Below, in pieces: positions 24,538 to 32,545 of a stretch of 64,000 bases of DNA. Position 1 is the first letter of the stretch, and each line of letters opens with the position of its first letter. Under the pieces are notes generated by a model. That model searched no databases. It worked only from the letters and a program-made list of their open reading frames with translations, and was not told where the DNA came from. A program made the translations under genes and the position numbers. This stretch comes from Suilimivivens sp964571145 (GTDB lineage: Bacteria > Bacillota > Clostridia > Lachnospirales > Lachnospiraceae). Location of the stretch: NCBI GenBank assembly GCA_964571145.1, contig CAZNAP010000002.1:13258-77257 (forward strand). The letters are read 5' to 3'.

Positions 24538-25989
24538 ATGTATGAAATGACAATTGAACTGGTAACAAACAGTGATAAATGTTTGTACAGACAAATTTAT
24601 GAACATATTTTAGATGAAATAAAAAAAGGGAAGCTTCTTGCAGGTGAGAAGCTTCCCTCAACTCGTTCTTTGGCAGAATATTTGCAGGTTGCAAGAAGTA
24701 CAGTGGACTTGGCTTACAGTCAGCTTCAGGCAGAGGGATATATAGAATCTCGTCCCCATAGCGGATATTATGTAAACCAAATAGAAGAACTACTGGATTT
24801 ATCTGTAACTATTTATGCAAATGAGCAGCCAGATAGCAATAAGCAATCAGACTTAACACAGGATGTGATGCAAGATCAATCAGAAATAAAGTATGATTTT
24901 TCGCCTCATGCAGTCAGTCTGAAAAATTTTCCGTATTCCACATGGAAGCGTTTGACTAAAAATATTCTGGTAGATGCCAATAGTGAAATGTTTGCACTGG
25001 GAGATGCTCAGGGAGATTTGCAACTGCGAACCACAATCAGTCGATATCTGTATTCCTCCCGAGGGGTTAATTGTCGTCCGGAACAGGTTATTATCGGAGC
25101 AGGAAATGACTATTTGTATTTGCTCTTGGAGAAGATTCTGGGCAGACATGTGCCCATAGCAATGGAGGAACCAACTTACCGACGTGCTTATCAGGTATTT
25201 GATTCTTTTGCATATCCAATTCAGACAATCCCAATGGATGCAGCAGGAATGGATGTGAATATGCTTCGACAGAGCGAGTCGCAGGTGGCTTATATTATGC
25301 CTTCTCATCAGTTTCCTACAGGAATTGTAATGCCAATTGGCAGGAGAATGGAATTGTTAAAGTGGGCACAGGAAGACGAAAACCGCTATTTAATAGAAGA
25401 TGATTATGACAGTGAATTCAGATACATAGGGAAACCGATTCCGGCACTCCAAGGAGCGGATCGACAAGGTAAGGTCATTTATATGGGTACCTTCTCTAAG
25501 TCAATTGCCCCGGCAATTCGTGTGGGGTATATGGTGTTGCCTGAAAAGCTTCTTGACATATACAAACAAAACTGCCGGTTTTATGCCTGTACAGTTTCCA
25601 GAATTGACCAAAAAATAATCAATGAATTTATCGCAGATGGGTATTTTGAACGATACTTAAATAAAATGAGAAAGTTATATAAAGAAAAACATGATTTTTT
25701 GTTAGAGCAGTTGATTCCCTTTGAGAAAGAGTTTGCACTATCAGGAGAAAATGCAGGATTGCATATTTTGCTAACCAGTCGCAGCAGGATTCCCGAACAG
25801 GAACTTTTAGATACAGCCCGTAAACATCATGTACGAGTATATGGTATTTCTGATGCGTGTATGGGGCATCAAAATCATTCTGGCAAGTCATTACCGGGAA
25901 AAGTATTGCTTGGTTATGGTGCGCTGGATCAGTCAGAACTTGAACAGGGCATGGCCGAACTGCGGAATGCTTGGAAAGAATATTTGTAA
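24538..25989 (+). CDS. MocR/PdxR-type regulator (GntR HTH fused to aminotransferase domain)
   Basis: The 483-residue protein has an N-terminal GntR winged helix (YRQIYEHILDEIKKGKLLAGEKLPSTRSLAEYLQVARSTVDLAYSQLQAEGYI, residues 17-69). A fold-type I aminotransferase domain follows, with EDDYDSEFRY and the PLP lysine in GTFSKSIAPAIRVGY. MocR regulators sense PLP or amino acids; PdxR controls pyridoxal phosphate synthesis in several Firmicutes, but no pdxST genes lie here, so the target is unknown. It begins 2 bp after the DUF2225 gene, suggesting co-transcription, and converges on the DUF6062 gene. Confidence 0.9.
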   Translation: MYEMTIELVTNSDKCLYRQIYEHILDEIKKGKLLAGEKLPSTRSLAEYLQVARSTVDLAYSQLQAEGYIESRPHSGYYVNQIEELLDLSVTIYANEQPDSNKQSDLTQDVMQDQSEIKYDFSPHAVSLKNFPYSTWKRLTKNILVDANSEMFALGDAQGDLQLRTTISRYLYSSRGVNCRPEQVIIGAGNDYLYLLLEKILGRHVPIAMEEPTYRRAYQVFDSFAYPIQTIPMDAAGMDVNMLRQSESQVAYIMPSHQFPTGIVMPIGRRMELLKWAQEDENRYLIEDDYDSEFRYIGKPIPALQGADRQGKVIYMGTFSKSIAPAIRVGYMVLPEKLLDIYKQNCRFYACTVSRIDQKIINEFIADGYFERYLNKMRKLYKEKHDFLLEQLIPFEKEFALSGENAGLHILLTSRSRIPEQELLDTARKHHVRVYGISDACMGHQNHSGKSLPGKVLLGYGALDQSELEQGMAELRNAWKEYL

Positions 25990-26023
25990 ATAATATTTTC
26001 TCTTATACAAGCCTAGCGCCAAG

Positions 26024-26785
26024 CTATTTGCTCTGTTTATAAACAGGGTCGGCAGGGTAGCCACCTTTTAATTTCTGCATGCCACGCTGAATGGCATCTT
26101 TGGAATTCTTCCAATCGGCATTCTGATTACGATAATCAAATTTGTCTACTAACCAGGTTACATCTTCCTGAAGACGTGCCATGTTTTTATCCATTAGTTC
26201 GAATATGGCAGGATAAAATTCTTTTTTCTCTTTATCACTCAGTCTGGTTTCACCATATTCGCATAAATATGCAAAATGTGTTAAGCAGAAGCCTTTTCCG
26301 GATAATACTTTTTTCCGAAAAGCATCGTCCTTTTTATACAAAAAAAAGAAGGTATCCATATACCTGTCATAAGTGTCTTTAAAACGATTGCAAACATAAC
26401 AGGATTTGTCCTTAGCCGCCATCCAGACACCAATAGAACTAACCGGTTCAGAATTCTTCTTGTATTTCCCCATCAGAGGTGTTTTGGTCGGTGTATATTT
26501 TTGAAATTGCTCTTTTAATTCCTTGTTAATTTGCATATAGTGTGTTTTCAAAATCCAGCCATTACCAAGGGTATTGCCGTAATCAAACATTTTCTTAAAG
26601 TGGGTGCGGCAGAATCCGGCATGGTCAGTGGCTTCTCTGACATCGCTTTCCATATAGGAGGAGCCGGAGCCAAGTACAAAGTCCAGTAAATCTTGTTCGA
26701 TTTCCCGCTCAATAAAGCAAAATGGACATTCGTCATCTGCATTAATTGCATCATTAAGAGGTATTGTATAAAGCGTTTCTTTCAT
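26024..26785 (-). CDS. DUF6062 cysteine-rich protein
   Basis: The 253-residue soluble protein contains two matched sets of metal-binding residues: CPFC with GFCRTHF, and CYVCNRF with GFCLTHFAYLCEYG. The repeated C..C...GFC..H pattern points to two zinc or similar metal sites in a duplicated helical fold. This is the DUF6062 family of Clostridia, of unknown role. It lies 36 bp downstream of a TetR regulator on the same strand and is probably under its control. Confidence 0.85.
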   Translation of the reverse strand: MKETLYTIPLNDAINADDECPFCFIEREIEQDLLDFVLGSGSSYMESDVREATDHAGFCRTHFKKMFDYGNTLGNGWILKTHYMQINKELKEQFQKYTPTKTPLMGKYKKNSEPVSSIGVWMAAKDKSCYVCNRFKDTYDRYMDTFFFLYKKDDAFRKKVLSGKGFCLTHFAYLCEYGETRLSDKEKKEFYPAIFELMDKNMARLQEDVTWLVDKFDYRNQNADWKNSKDAIQRGMQKLKGGYPADPVYKQSK

Positions 26786-26821
26786 ATTATGTTATTACCT
26801 TTGTTTTATTTGTAAGTCTTT

Positions 26822-27424
26822 TTATTTATAAGTCAGCCGTTGCAGCATATCAAGATATTGAAGTAATTCCTGATGATACATCTCCGGTTGAAAAGAGTCG
26901 TTCGTAAAGAATTCGGACATGAGTCCACATACAGTGAATTCAATCATAGCAGAAAGCCTGTCCACATCTACTTCTGATTTAAAACGGTCAATGCGGGCTT
27001 TTAGCATAATTTCAGCATAATAATCGGGCAAAATATTGCGCTTATCTTCGGTCTCTGTTAGGGCTTCATTTACATTTTCGGTTTTGCTGGTATTTAAATA
27101 CTGAAGCATATAGGGATAATTTTTCATCACCTGCAGCTGCGCAGTCTTAATTTGACGCTGAAGCTGAAAATAGTCTGTTTCCTTTGGAGAAACTCCGGTA
27201 GAAAGTTCCAACATCATATAACGAACACTATAGTCATAGATGAATGAATAGAGTCCCAGCTTGCTAATGAAATAATGAAATAAAAGGCCTTTGCTGATAC
27301 CGGCTTCTTTGACAATATCGTCGGTGCTTGCATGTTCATAGCCCTTCATGGCAAATACTTTTAATGCTGCATTAATCATTCTGTCCTGTTTCTCTTTTTT
27401 TAAGTCAAAAAATTTCTCATTCAT
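26822..27424 (-). CDS. TetR/AcrR-family transcriptional regulator
   Basis: The 200-residue protein has a TetR N-terminal helix-turn-helix (RMINAALKVFAMKGYEHASTDDIVKEAGISKGLLFHYF, residues 13-50). A variable helical ligand-binding domain of normal size follows. I chose ATG 27424 because the preceding in-frame codons up to 27517 do not fit the family; GGGGAAGG lies 14 nt upstream, a long spacing. It is divergent from the small membrane protein at 27623 and upstream of DUF6062. The ligand is unknown. Confidence 0.88.
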   Translation of the reverse strand: MNEKFFDLKKEKQDRMINAALKVFAMKGYEHASTDDIVKEAGISKGLLFHYFISKLGLYSFIYDYSVRYMMLELSTGVSPKETDYFQLQRQIKTAQLQVMKNYPYMLQYLNTSKTENVNEALTETEDKRNILPDYYAEIMLKARIDRFKSEVDVDRLSAMIEFTVCGLMSEFFTNDSFQPEMYHQELLQYLDMLQRLTYK

Positions 27425-27622
27425 ATTTCGTAACCGTACCTTCCCCAACCTGTATAACTGCATTCGTTGACTTTGCGAGTCGAAGTTAAATATATCATAT
27501 TTTATAGTGCTTATCAATGTTTTTCAGAAAATTAATGCTTTTTTTATACATATTCTCTTTTCAATTCCACAAAATAGTATTAAGATATACCTAAATGAAA
27601 AGCAATTGAAAGGAGTACGTGT

Positions 27623-28132
27623 ATGTCCAGAAAATTTGGTAAATTTTTACTTTTCTCAGCGATAGCCGGAGCCGCTGCTTATGGTGCATATTATTATTTG
27701 CAATCAAAGGAGAAAGCCCCTGTAGGAACAAAGAATAATGATGCGGATGACGATTTTGATGATTTTTCAGAGGATTTGGATGAGGAAATTCCTCCTGCCA
27801 AAGAGCGTTCATATGTATCACTCAATCTGGACAAAGCAGAAGCATTTGCTTCAGGCGCATTCCAGAAAGCCAAAGAAGTCATAGCTGACTCTGTTCAACA
27901 AGTAAAAGAAACCGTCAAGTCGGTAGCTGAAACACAATCTGTTGCAAATGGTAATTTTACAGATATTACTGATTTAAACAGAGAAGAATCAGATGATTCA
28001 TTTACATTTCAAACAGTAGATACGTCAGCAACAGCAGATGTTTCTCCGAAGGAGCCATCCGATGAGGAACAGACAGTTGTTACACAAGAAGGGCAAGTAG
28101 AAGAGTTTTTTGATGATGATAAACAGGAATAA
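27623..28132 (+). CDS. Small membrane-anchored acidic protein (YtxH-like)
   Basis: The 169-residue protein has an N-terminal glycine/alanine-rich transmembrane helix (FLLFSAIAGAAAYGAYYYL). An acidic segment (DADDDFDDFSEDLDEE), an amphipathic helical stretch (KAEAFASGAFQKAKEVIADSVQQVKETVKSVAE) and a disordered acidic tail follow. The layout resembles YtxH-type envelope proteins, but no firm family is visible. GAAAGGAG precedes the ATG. It converges on spoVAC with a shared terminator. Confidence 0.75.
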   Translation: MSRKFGKFLLFSAIAGAAAYGAYYYLQSKEKAPVGTKNNDADDDFDDFSEDLDEEIPPAKERSYVSLNLDKAEAFASGAFQKAKEVIADSVQQVKETVKSVAETQSVANGNFTDITDLNREESDDSFTFQTVDTSATADVSPKEPSDEEQTVVTQEGQVEEFFDDDKQE

Positions 28133-28140
28133 ACTTATGT

Positions 28141-28172
28141 ATAGGAGTGGTCTTAGACCACTCCTATAATTT
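28141..28172. terminator. Bidirectional rho-independent terminator
   Basis: ATAGGAGTGGTC, loop TTA, GACCACTCCTAT form a perfect 12-bp stem followed by AATTTT. It lies between the small acidic protein and spoVAC; the stop codon of spoVAC is in the loop, so the structure serves both convergent genes. Confidence 0.85.
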
Positions 28173-28632
28173 TGAGTAACCAATATCCCAAGCCTAAAAG
28201 CCAGCTGGTGAAAATGCCGTATAAAATAACCGGACCTGCAATGGTGAAAATCTTACATCCAATACCAAAAATTTGTCCTTCTTTCTTGAACTCAATGGCT
28301 GGTGCTGCTACAGAATTTGCAAATCCAGTAATCGGAACCAATGCACCTGCTCCACCAAACTTCACCAGTGATGGATAAATGTTGAAGCCTGTAAGCAATA
28401 CGGCAGCAAAAACCAGAATTAAGGAGCAAAAGCTACCTGCCATTTCTTTATCCATGCCCAGTTTGTTGGTGGCATAATTCAATAAACATTGTCCAATCAC
28501 ACAGATAATTCCACCTACTATAAATGCCTTCAACATTTGCAAATACAAATTGTGCGTGGGAGTAATCTTCTTCACATATTCCTGATAATTCTTTTCCTGA
28601 ATTGCCTTTTCTTCTTTATTCATGTCACCCAT
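28153..28632 (-). CDS. spoVAC: Stage V sporulation protein AC
   Basis: SpoVAC is an inner-membrane protein of the forespore needed for dipicolinate movement and acts as a mechanosensitive channel in germination. The 159-residue protein has the family core with four helices: LKAFIVGGIICVIGQCLLNY, FCSLILVFAAVLLTGFNIYPSLVKFGGAGALVPITGFANSV and the C-terminal pair. The start is ATG 28632 with AGAGGG 6 nt upstream; the frame runs back to 28674. In bacilli spoVAC, D and E are adjacent. Here spoVAD is at 32546 and no spoVAE is seen in the window. Confidence 0.93.
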   Translation of the reverse strand: MGDMNKEEKAIQEKNYQEYVKKITPTHNLYLQMLKAFIVGGIICVIGQCLLNYATNKLGMDKEMAGSFCSLILVFAAVLLTGFNIYPSLVKFGGAGALVPITGFANSVAAPAIEFKKEGQIFGIGCKIFTIAGPVILYGIFTSWLLGLGYWLLKIIGVV

Positions 28633-28783
28633 TAAAATCCCTCTTTCTTGAACATAGCCTTTCTCATAATACACTTATTATCATTATTCCTATTTCTGTT
28701 ATTTTTATTTCTGTTATTCTTATTTTTTTAATATTTTGGGAGTGTCGTCTTGATATATTGAGAAACTGCGGACCCAAGAAAGA

Positions 28784-29269
28784 TTATGAATGCTCATCAT
28801 CAATCAACTTTTTCGCTGGATAAAACAATGTTTTCCTTTTATGCAAATAGATAATCGATAATACAGATATAACCAAGCAGATAATAGTTGCTACTTCAAC
28901 TGATGGTAAAAGGGTAGAGATACACATACAGATGAAAGCCAAAAAAATGGACAGTAGAAACAATGTGACCGAAGTTTCAGCAATATCATAGTCGTACAAT
29001 TGGGAGATTGTATAGGGCATAGGGATTAGTAGTATAAACATGGATTGCATTAACCAATAACCTGCTTTTTTAAATTTCAAAGCATGATACATTGTGATAG
29101 CTATGTAAAATGCAAACAGTAATAAATAAACAGTCACATCAGGCCTTTTGGCATCACCGAAAATCAGTGCTTCAAGAATACAAAAAATAGCCAATCCTGG
29201 CATTATTAAAAATGTAAAAATATAGAAATACGCCATATTTCCACTTTTAGCACATTCTTTTTCACCCAT
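28784..29269 (-). CDS. Polytopic membrane protein of unknown function
   Basis: The 161-residue protein has five predicted transmembrane helices with short loops and a basic C-terminal end (HKRKTLFYPAKKLIDDEHS). No family is recognised. I place the start at ATG 29269 with AAGGTGGG 8 nt upstream; the frame also opens with GTG at 29281. It lies upstream of spoVAC on the same strand, with 150 bp between, so co-expression is possible but not shown. Confidence 0.65.
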   Translation of the reverse strand: MGEKECAKSGNMAYFYIFTFLIMPGLAIFCILEALIFGDAKRPDVTVYLLLFAFYIAITMYHALKFKKAGYWLMQSMFILLIPMPYTISQLYDYDIAETSVTLFLLSIFLAFICMCISTLLPSVEVATIICLVISVLSIIYLHKRKTLFYPAKKLIDDEHS

Positions 29270-29451
29270 TTGTTTTCCCACCTTTACAATATTTTGATCA
29301 ACACAAATATTTTATCATGTTAATTGAACGGTGTCTATTTTCGGTAATAAGAATTTTCGGTAATAAGAATAAAACACTACTTGTCGATTTATGTCAGTAA
29401 TGATACAATTAGTACGAATTACGAATCTATTAATAAGAGTAGGATATTGCA

Positions 29452-30828
29452 ATGATTAGTTTTGCTAGTTTTGAATTTATATTTCGGTTTTTACCGATTT
29501 TTTTGATTATATATTTTATAGTACCGGCTAAACACAGAGAGATTACATTACTGATAGGTAGTCTGTTTTTTTATGCCGTGGGTGAGCCGATTTTTATTTT
29601 GGTGCTGATTGTATTGACCGCATTAAACTATTATTGGGGTCTAAAAATATGGGAACGTGGAACCGGGTTTGAGATACATATCTGGCAGGCCAAACAGCGC
29701 AAGAAGTTTATGGTGACAGCCGTGATTATTGACGTTGCTGTTTTGGTCTTATTTAAATGCTTAAGTACCTTCGTGGATCAGACATTACTGCCACTTGGAA
29801 TCAGCTTTTATATCTTTAAGATGATTTCTTTTCAGGTTGACATGTTGCGTCAAGAAATCAGAAATAAACCTAAGTTCTTATATTGTGCGTTGTATTTCTC
29901 GCTGTTTCCACAAGTGGTTTCAGGACCGATTATGCGGTATAACCAGGGCGAATTTGAATTAGAGAGAACCTGTAACTGGGAGCAGTTCGAAGATGGATTA
30001 AAGTACTTCGTGCTGGGACTTGGAATGAAGGTATTATTGGCTGACAGATTGGCAATTTTGTGGAATGATTTGCAGATGATAGGGTTTCAAAGTATTTCGA
30101 CTCCTCTGGCTTGGTTGGGAGCAGTCGGTTACTCCTTGCAACTATATTTTGATTTCTGGGGATATTCGCTGATGGCAGCAGGCTTGTTGGTGATGCTCGG
30201 ATACGAATTTATTGAAAACTTTAATCATCCTTATGCATCCAGAACCATCTCAGAATTTTATCGCAGATGGCATGTGACACTTGGAAGCTGGTTTAGGGAT
30301 TATGTTTATTTTCCTATGGGCGGCAGCAGATGCTCCGGGAAAAAGTTGATTATGAATCTGGCAGTGGTTTGGTTACTCACCGGGCTTTGGCATGGAAATG
30401 GAGTGAACTTCCTGATTTGGGGAGCAGTATTAGGGTTGTTCATTATTTTGGAAAAGCGCTTCTATGGTAAATTCTTGCAGAAAATTCCAGTACTGGGGAA
30501 TTTATATGTATTGATTTTGATTCCGTTAACTTGGGTTGTGTTTGCAATTAGCAATTTAAAACAACTGAGTATTTATTTTGGACGGCTGTTTCCGTTTATC
30601 GGAGGACCGGGGCTGGCAGTTAACAGTCAGGATATCTTTAAATATGGTCAGAATTATGCACCATTTTTGATAGCTGGTATGCTGCTTTGCATTCCCGCAA
30701 TTATGAATTTCTATGAAAAGCATAAGAAGAATCCGATTATTATTTTGTTATTAGCTGTTATTTTCTGGTTTTCTGTATACTTTATAGCAAGCAGTGCCGG
30801 AAATCCGTTTATGTATTTGAATTTTTAG
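29452..30828 (+). CDS. MBOAT-family O-acyltransferase (AlgI/DltB-like)
   Basis: Membrane-bound O-acyltransferases move acyl groups across the membrane to cell-surface polymers. The 458-residue protein has about 11 hydrophobic helices. It carries the family blocks FPQVVSGPIMRY, HPYASRTISEFYRRWHVTLGSWFRDYVYFPMGGSR and LTGLWHGNGVNFLIWG, whose histidine (H314) is the catalytic residue. It is followed after 66 bp by a secreted SGNH-type protein, the usual partner that completes the transfer. The target polymer (peptidoglycan, exopolysaccharide or teichoic acid) cannot be told. Confidence 0.93.
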   Translation: MISFASFEFIFRFLPIFLIIYFIVPAKHREITLLIGSLFFYAVGEPIFILVLIVLTALNYYWGLKIWERGTGFEIHIWQAKQRKKFMVTAVIIDVAVLVLFKCLSTFVDQTLLPLGISFYIFKMISFQVDMLRQEIRNKPKFLYCALYFSLFPQVVSGPIMRYNQGEFELERTCNWEQFEDGLKYFVLGLGMKVLLADRLAILWNDLQMIGFQSISTPLAWLGAVGYSLQLYFDFWGYSLMAAGLLVMLGYEFIENFNHPYASRTISEFYRRWHVTLGSWFRDYVYFPMGGSRCSGKKLIMNLAVVWLLTGLWHGNGVNFLIWGAVLGLFIILEKRFYGKFLQKIPVLGNLYVLILIPLTWVVFAISNLKQLSIYFGRLFPFIGGPGLAVNSQDIFKYGQNYAPFLIAGMLLCIPAIMNFYEKHKKNPIIILLLAVIFWFSVYFIASSAGNPFMYLNF

Positions 30829-30830
30829 TT

Positions 30831-30875
30831 TAGTCATTCGGTGTTTAGTCACTCGGATAAGTACCGAGTGACTAG
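30831..30875. repeat. Dispersed hairpin repeat (REP-like), copy 3 with adjacent half copy
   Basis: TAGTCACTCGG (30846-30856), loop ATAAGTA, CCGAGTGACTA (30864-30874) is a perfect 11-bp stem. A half copy TAGTCATTCGG precedes it at 30831-30841. It lies between the MBOAT and SGNH genes, 20 bp before the latter. Confidence 0.85.
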
Positions 30876-30894
30876 AAAAGGTTAGGTAAAAGGC

Positions 30895-31998
30895 ATGAAA
30901 TTTATTAAAAAATGTCCTCTTTTCATATTATTGTTAAGTTCTGGACTTCTTCTGACCATTCTTGGTGTGGGCGGAAGAGGTAATGTTTATGCTACTCAGG
31001 AATATCAACCTTTGAAAGCACCTATTTTATCAGTTGTTTTTACAGGATTCAATGACAATATCTATCCATGGCAAATCTTTGGCTTGGAAAAGGATTTTAT
31101 AGCAGCTTCTGCACAGAATCCTGAAACAGATTCTGAACCAGTTCATAATTTGGAAACAGCAGTGACGGATGATTCCAATCAAAATAATGGTGCGAATAGC
31201 GGTTTGGCGGCAGCTACTTCCAGTCCGGAAGCAACTTCTAAACCGGAAGCTACTCCGACACCGACTGCAGCACCAACACCGACTCCTACACCCACACCAC
31301 AACCCAATGAGAAACTGGAGCCTTTACGAGAAAGTACGCATGATGAATATATGAATCATATATCAGCGGATATTTATGGAGATGCGGGCGTACTGCGGGC
31401 AGCAAGTTATGAGTTTGCGACAGTGGATGAAAGTTATTTTGATGATGCATTGTTTATTGGGGATTCGCGTATAGTTGGATTGCATGATTATACTAATTTG
31501 GCTGAACATGCAGATTTTTATTGCGAGACATCCTTGACGATTTACGGAGTCATGGATGAGAATTTCAAGGGGAAAGGCACAATTCCCAATGCACTTGCAA
31601 ATAATGAATACGGCAAGATTTATATCATGGTTGGCATTAATGAACTGGGTCGTGGAACGACCGAGGATTTTATGGCGCAATATACTTCTGTCATTCAGGC
31701 ACTGCATGAGCAGGAACAGAATGCTCTTATTTTCATTCAAGGCATTATGCATGTTTCCAAAGCCAAAAATGAATCAGATGCAATTTTTAACAACAGCAAT
31801 ATTATTGCCAGAAACCATGCGATAGCAACTTTGGCTGACAATACGCAGATTTTCTATATAGATGGAAATGAAGTGATTTGTGATGAAGAAGGCAATTTAA
31901 TCGAAGAATATACCTTTGATAACATTCACCTGCTGGGTGTTTATAATGATTTATATAAGCAGTATTTACTGTCCCATGGCGTGATGCCAAGTGAATAG
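30895..31998 (+). CDS. Secreted SGNH/GDSL-type hydrolase-like protein
   Basis: The 367-residue protein has an N-terminal signal or anchor helix (residues 7-24) and a Pro/Thr linker (about 110-138, TPTPTAAPTPTPTPTP). A C-terminal SGNH domain follows: FIGDSRIVG with Ser191, VGINELGRGT with the Asn of block III, and DNIHLLG supplying the Asp342/His345 pair. It follows the MBOAT gene, and such pairs O-acetylate cell-wall polysaccharides, the SGNH protein being the outer transferase or esterase. The array at 32014 starts 16 bp after its stop. Confidence 0.88.
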   Translation: MKFIKKCPLFILLLSSGLLLTILGVGGRGNVYATQEYQPLKAPILSVVFTGFNDNIYPWQIFGLEKDFIAASAQNPETDSEPVHNLETAVTDDSNQNNGANSGLAAATSSPEATSKPEATPTPTAAPTPTPTPTPQPNEKLEPLRESTHDEYMNHISADIYGDAGVLRAASYEFATVDESYFDDALFIGDSRIVGLHDYTNLAEHADFYCETSLTIYGVMDENFKGKGTIPNALANNEYGKIYIMVGINELGRGTTEDFMAQYTSVIQALHEQEQNALIFIQGIMHVSKAKNESDAIFNNSNIIARNHAIATLADNTQIFYIDGNEVICDEEGNLIEEYTFDNIHLLGVYNDLYKQYLLSHGVMPSE

Positions 31999-32013
31999 AT
32001 AGTTTGAGAAAAT

Positions 32014-32277
32014 CGGGTAATTGCTGTCTATTTCAACAAATTACCCGTCCTTTTCCTCATATTTTTGCCGCTTTCATTTACACAGCGGGTAATTTCATCT
32101 AGCCGAAGCTCCTTTACCCGCTTATCATGCTTGAATTCTTCCTTTATCCTTAGAATCCAATATAATTCTCATGTAAAACAAAGCCAATCAAGTTGTTTTC
32201 CCCGTCTTGTTTACAAAAGCAGCATTAATCGAGCATTTGTAACGGGTAATATTCGATTTCTGATATATATTTACTTG
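32014..32277. repeat. Array A: four inverted-repeat units with CGGGTAA/TTACCCG arms
   Basis: Units lie at 32014-32047, 32085-32121, 32170-32204 and 32243-32277. Each is a CGGGTAA-type arm, about 20 nt, then a TTACCCG-type arm. Units 1 and 2 are perfect (9- and 8-bp arms), unit 3 has TGTAAAACAA/TTGTTTTCCC, and unit 4 ends in TTACTTG. Unit starts are 71, 85 and 73 bp apart. A homologous copy in the opposite orientation lies at 62271-62536; similarity extends through the inter-unit sequence (for example ATAATTCTCATGTAAAACAA in both). It occupies most of the 547-bp interval between the SGNH gene and spoVAD. Confidence 0.85.
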
Positions 32278-32304
32278 ATATTCAAACTATACAAAATTCA
32301 AAGT

Positions 32305-32325
32305 GTTCGAATTCTGAGTGACTAG
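32305..32325. repeat. Half copy of the dispersed hairpin repeat next to array A
   Basis: GTTCGAATTC followed by TGAGTGACTAG. The same two motifs, GTTCGAATC and GAGTGACTAG, flank the array at 61821-62100. In the rest of 32326-32491 I see no gene or clear signal. Confidence 0.6.
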
Positions 32326-32491
32326 TTGCGTAGGATTGGAACATCGTCAAGTTATCTTTAGGTTTCAGTAATCTATATCGAGTTTTGGGCACATCAACAA
32401 AAAAACAAGCTTCTGTTGTCCACACTATGTGAGAAACCATGGGTATAGAGACAACGAATTATATTCCTAAATTCATTACTTAAAAAAGTAT

Positions 32492-32545
32492 AAAAACCTC
32501 TAAATGAGAAAAACTAACGAAAAGTAAATCATTTGGAGGTTTTTT
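32492..32545 (+). promoter_or_regulatory. Hairpin sequestering the spoVAD ribosome site
   Basis: AAAAACCTCTAAATGA (32492-32507) pairs with TCATTTGGAGGTTTTT (32529-32545) in a 16-bp stem with one G-U pair and a 21-nt loop. The right arm contains the GGAGG of spoVAD and its U-run ends at the ATG (32546). The structure can act as a terminator-like or ribosome-masking switch. No ligand domain is recognised. Confidence 0.7.

Noticed and set aside
32065..32325. A conserved 86-codon ORF with a similar 77-codon ORF at 62263-62496 on the minus strand
   Set aside because: Both lie wholly inside the inverted-repeat arrays A and B and their similarity follows from the DNA repeat. Neither has a ribosome site and the arms dictate the shared residues.
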